This document shows, one piece after another, positions 63,512-64,000 of a stretch of DNA of 64,000 bases. Source of the stretch: Sycobia sp. Sy_11 (lineage: Eukaryota; Arthropoda; Insecta; Hymenoptera; Epichrysomallidae); contig JACCIC010000003.1 of NCBI GenBank assembly GCA_018907035.1, positions 5,947,501 to 6,011,500 of the forward strand. The letters are read 5' to 3'. The notes beneath the pieces were generated by a model. It was not told where the DNA came from and made no database searches. It saw only the letters and a program-made list of their open reading frames with translations. The position numbers were made by a program, and so were the translations under genes. How positions within the stretch are numbered: position 1 is the stretch's first letter; every line of letters begins with the position of its first letter.

Positions 63512-63700
63512 TGTGGGCGGTATGTTCGCGCCGCTTATATTACAATAGTAAGTTTTAAGTCTTATTTGCGTGGAAGCTGGCATTCAATTTTTGCCTTACT
63601 GAAGCAGACAACGTAATATCAATATAAATTCCAATACTACTGATAAGGACTGGCCTTTTATGCCTTAGTTTTCTACCCGCAATCAAGTTTGGACACTGAG
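63512..63700 (+). mobile_element. Possible 3' LTR of the BEL/Pao relic (right end not defined)
   Basis: Sixty-four bases after the pol stop the sequence TGTGGGCGGTATGTTCGCGC begins. It starts with the TG typical of LTRs and is in the right position. I cannot find a second copy in the window, so the LTR is inferred from position only and the end given is arbitrary. Confidence 0.35.
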
Positions 63701-63850
63701 AGCTATAAGTAAGGCATGTCTCCGAGCTGGCGGTAATTTTTCAGAGTGCTTCTAGACTGCTGTTAAATACGCTTATTTTTCTTGCTTGTTAGCATATCGA
63801 ACTATAGTTTTGGAGAAGTCATTTTAACTTACCGATATTGCGCTTAGAAG

Positions 63851-64000
63851 ATGTTGAAGTCCTACTTGACTTGTACACTTCCAAACAACGTAGTGACGCA
63901 GCCACTTTTTGTTGACCGCTTGGAGATACAAGAAGTTATGACAATGAAATTAAAAAGTATTCCAAAAGAGGAGTTTTTAAAATGCATTAAAAGGATCGTG
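63851..64000 (+). CDS. Mariner-like transposase C-terminal fragment, cut by the window edge
   Basis: Open for 50 codons to the last base. Residues near the end, MKLKSIPKEEFLKCIKRI, follow the pattern of the C-terminus of many Tc1/mariner transposases (a short acidic/basic helix, IPK, aromatic or F, then CI before a W-R-CI motif that would lie outside). A stop lies just upstream at 63845 in this frame and the catalytic D residues were not found, so it is probably a fragment. Identification is tentative. Confidence 0.4.
   Translation, partial: MLKSYLTCTLPNNVVTQPLFVDRLEIQEVMTMKLKSIPKEEFLKCIKRIV

Overview
This window looks like nuclear DNA from an insect, most likely a hymenopteran (ant, bee or wasp). 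The evidence is AT-rich DNA with CpG-rich islands and no obvious CpG depletion, small exons with almost all G/C at third codon positions, spliceosomal introns, a very high density of long (TA)n tracts plus (GA)n/(CT)n and (GT)n, and decayed BEL/Pao and mariner-like elements. The species assignment is inference. No operons, CRISPR arrays, tRNAs or rRNAs were seen.

The one securely identified gene is on the minus strand: the 5' part of NOS1AP (CAPON, the adaptor of neuronal nitric oxide synthase). Four coding exons run right to left: 27819-27712 (start codon MPSKKQYNLV), 17581-17510, 17343-17254 and 14769-14587. They join in phase 0 and encode the N-terminus and most of the phosphotyrosine-binding (PTB) domain. 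The last PTB helix and the coiled-coil/PDZ-ligand part are not in the window, so the gene continues past its left edge. Exon 4 has two in-frame acceptors 15 bases apart. The optional five residues (FPILQ) fall where the vertebrate protein has LLLLQ, so a tandem splice choice may be ancient. A second minus-strand exon at 2663-2376, with a strong start context, a Gln8 run and extreme G/C third positions, is probably an alternative first exon of the same gene or the first exon of the next gene.

Layout: 1-2.4 kb AT-rich, nothing recognised; 2.4-2.7 kb candidate first exon; 2.7-14.6 kb intron-like with TA tracts; 14.6-17.6 kb exons 4, 3 and 2; 17.6-27.7 kb intron 1, including a possible small inverted-repeat element near 26.8-27.0 kb; 27.7-28.0 kb exon with the start codon and 5' leader; 28-54 kb gene-poor DNA full of microsatellites, with several GC-rich islands (36, 40, 45.6, 48.7 and 51 kb) that may hold promoters or untranslated first exons.

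To the right of about 53.8 kb the long (TA)n tracts stop abruptly. That part contains a long near-perfect hairpin (56.81-56.95 kb), a degenerate 58-74 bp tandem repeat (59.9-60.25 kb), an unexplained GC-rich stretch with open frames (61.0-62.6 kb), a broken BEL/Pao pol 3' end with a possible LTR (63.2-63.7 kb), and a mariner-like transposase fragment running off the right edge.
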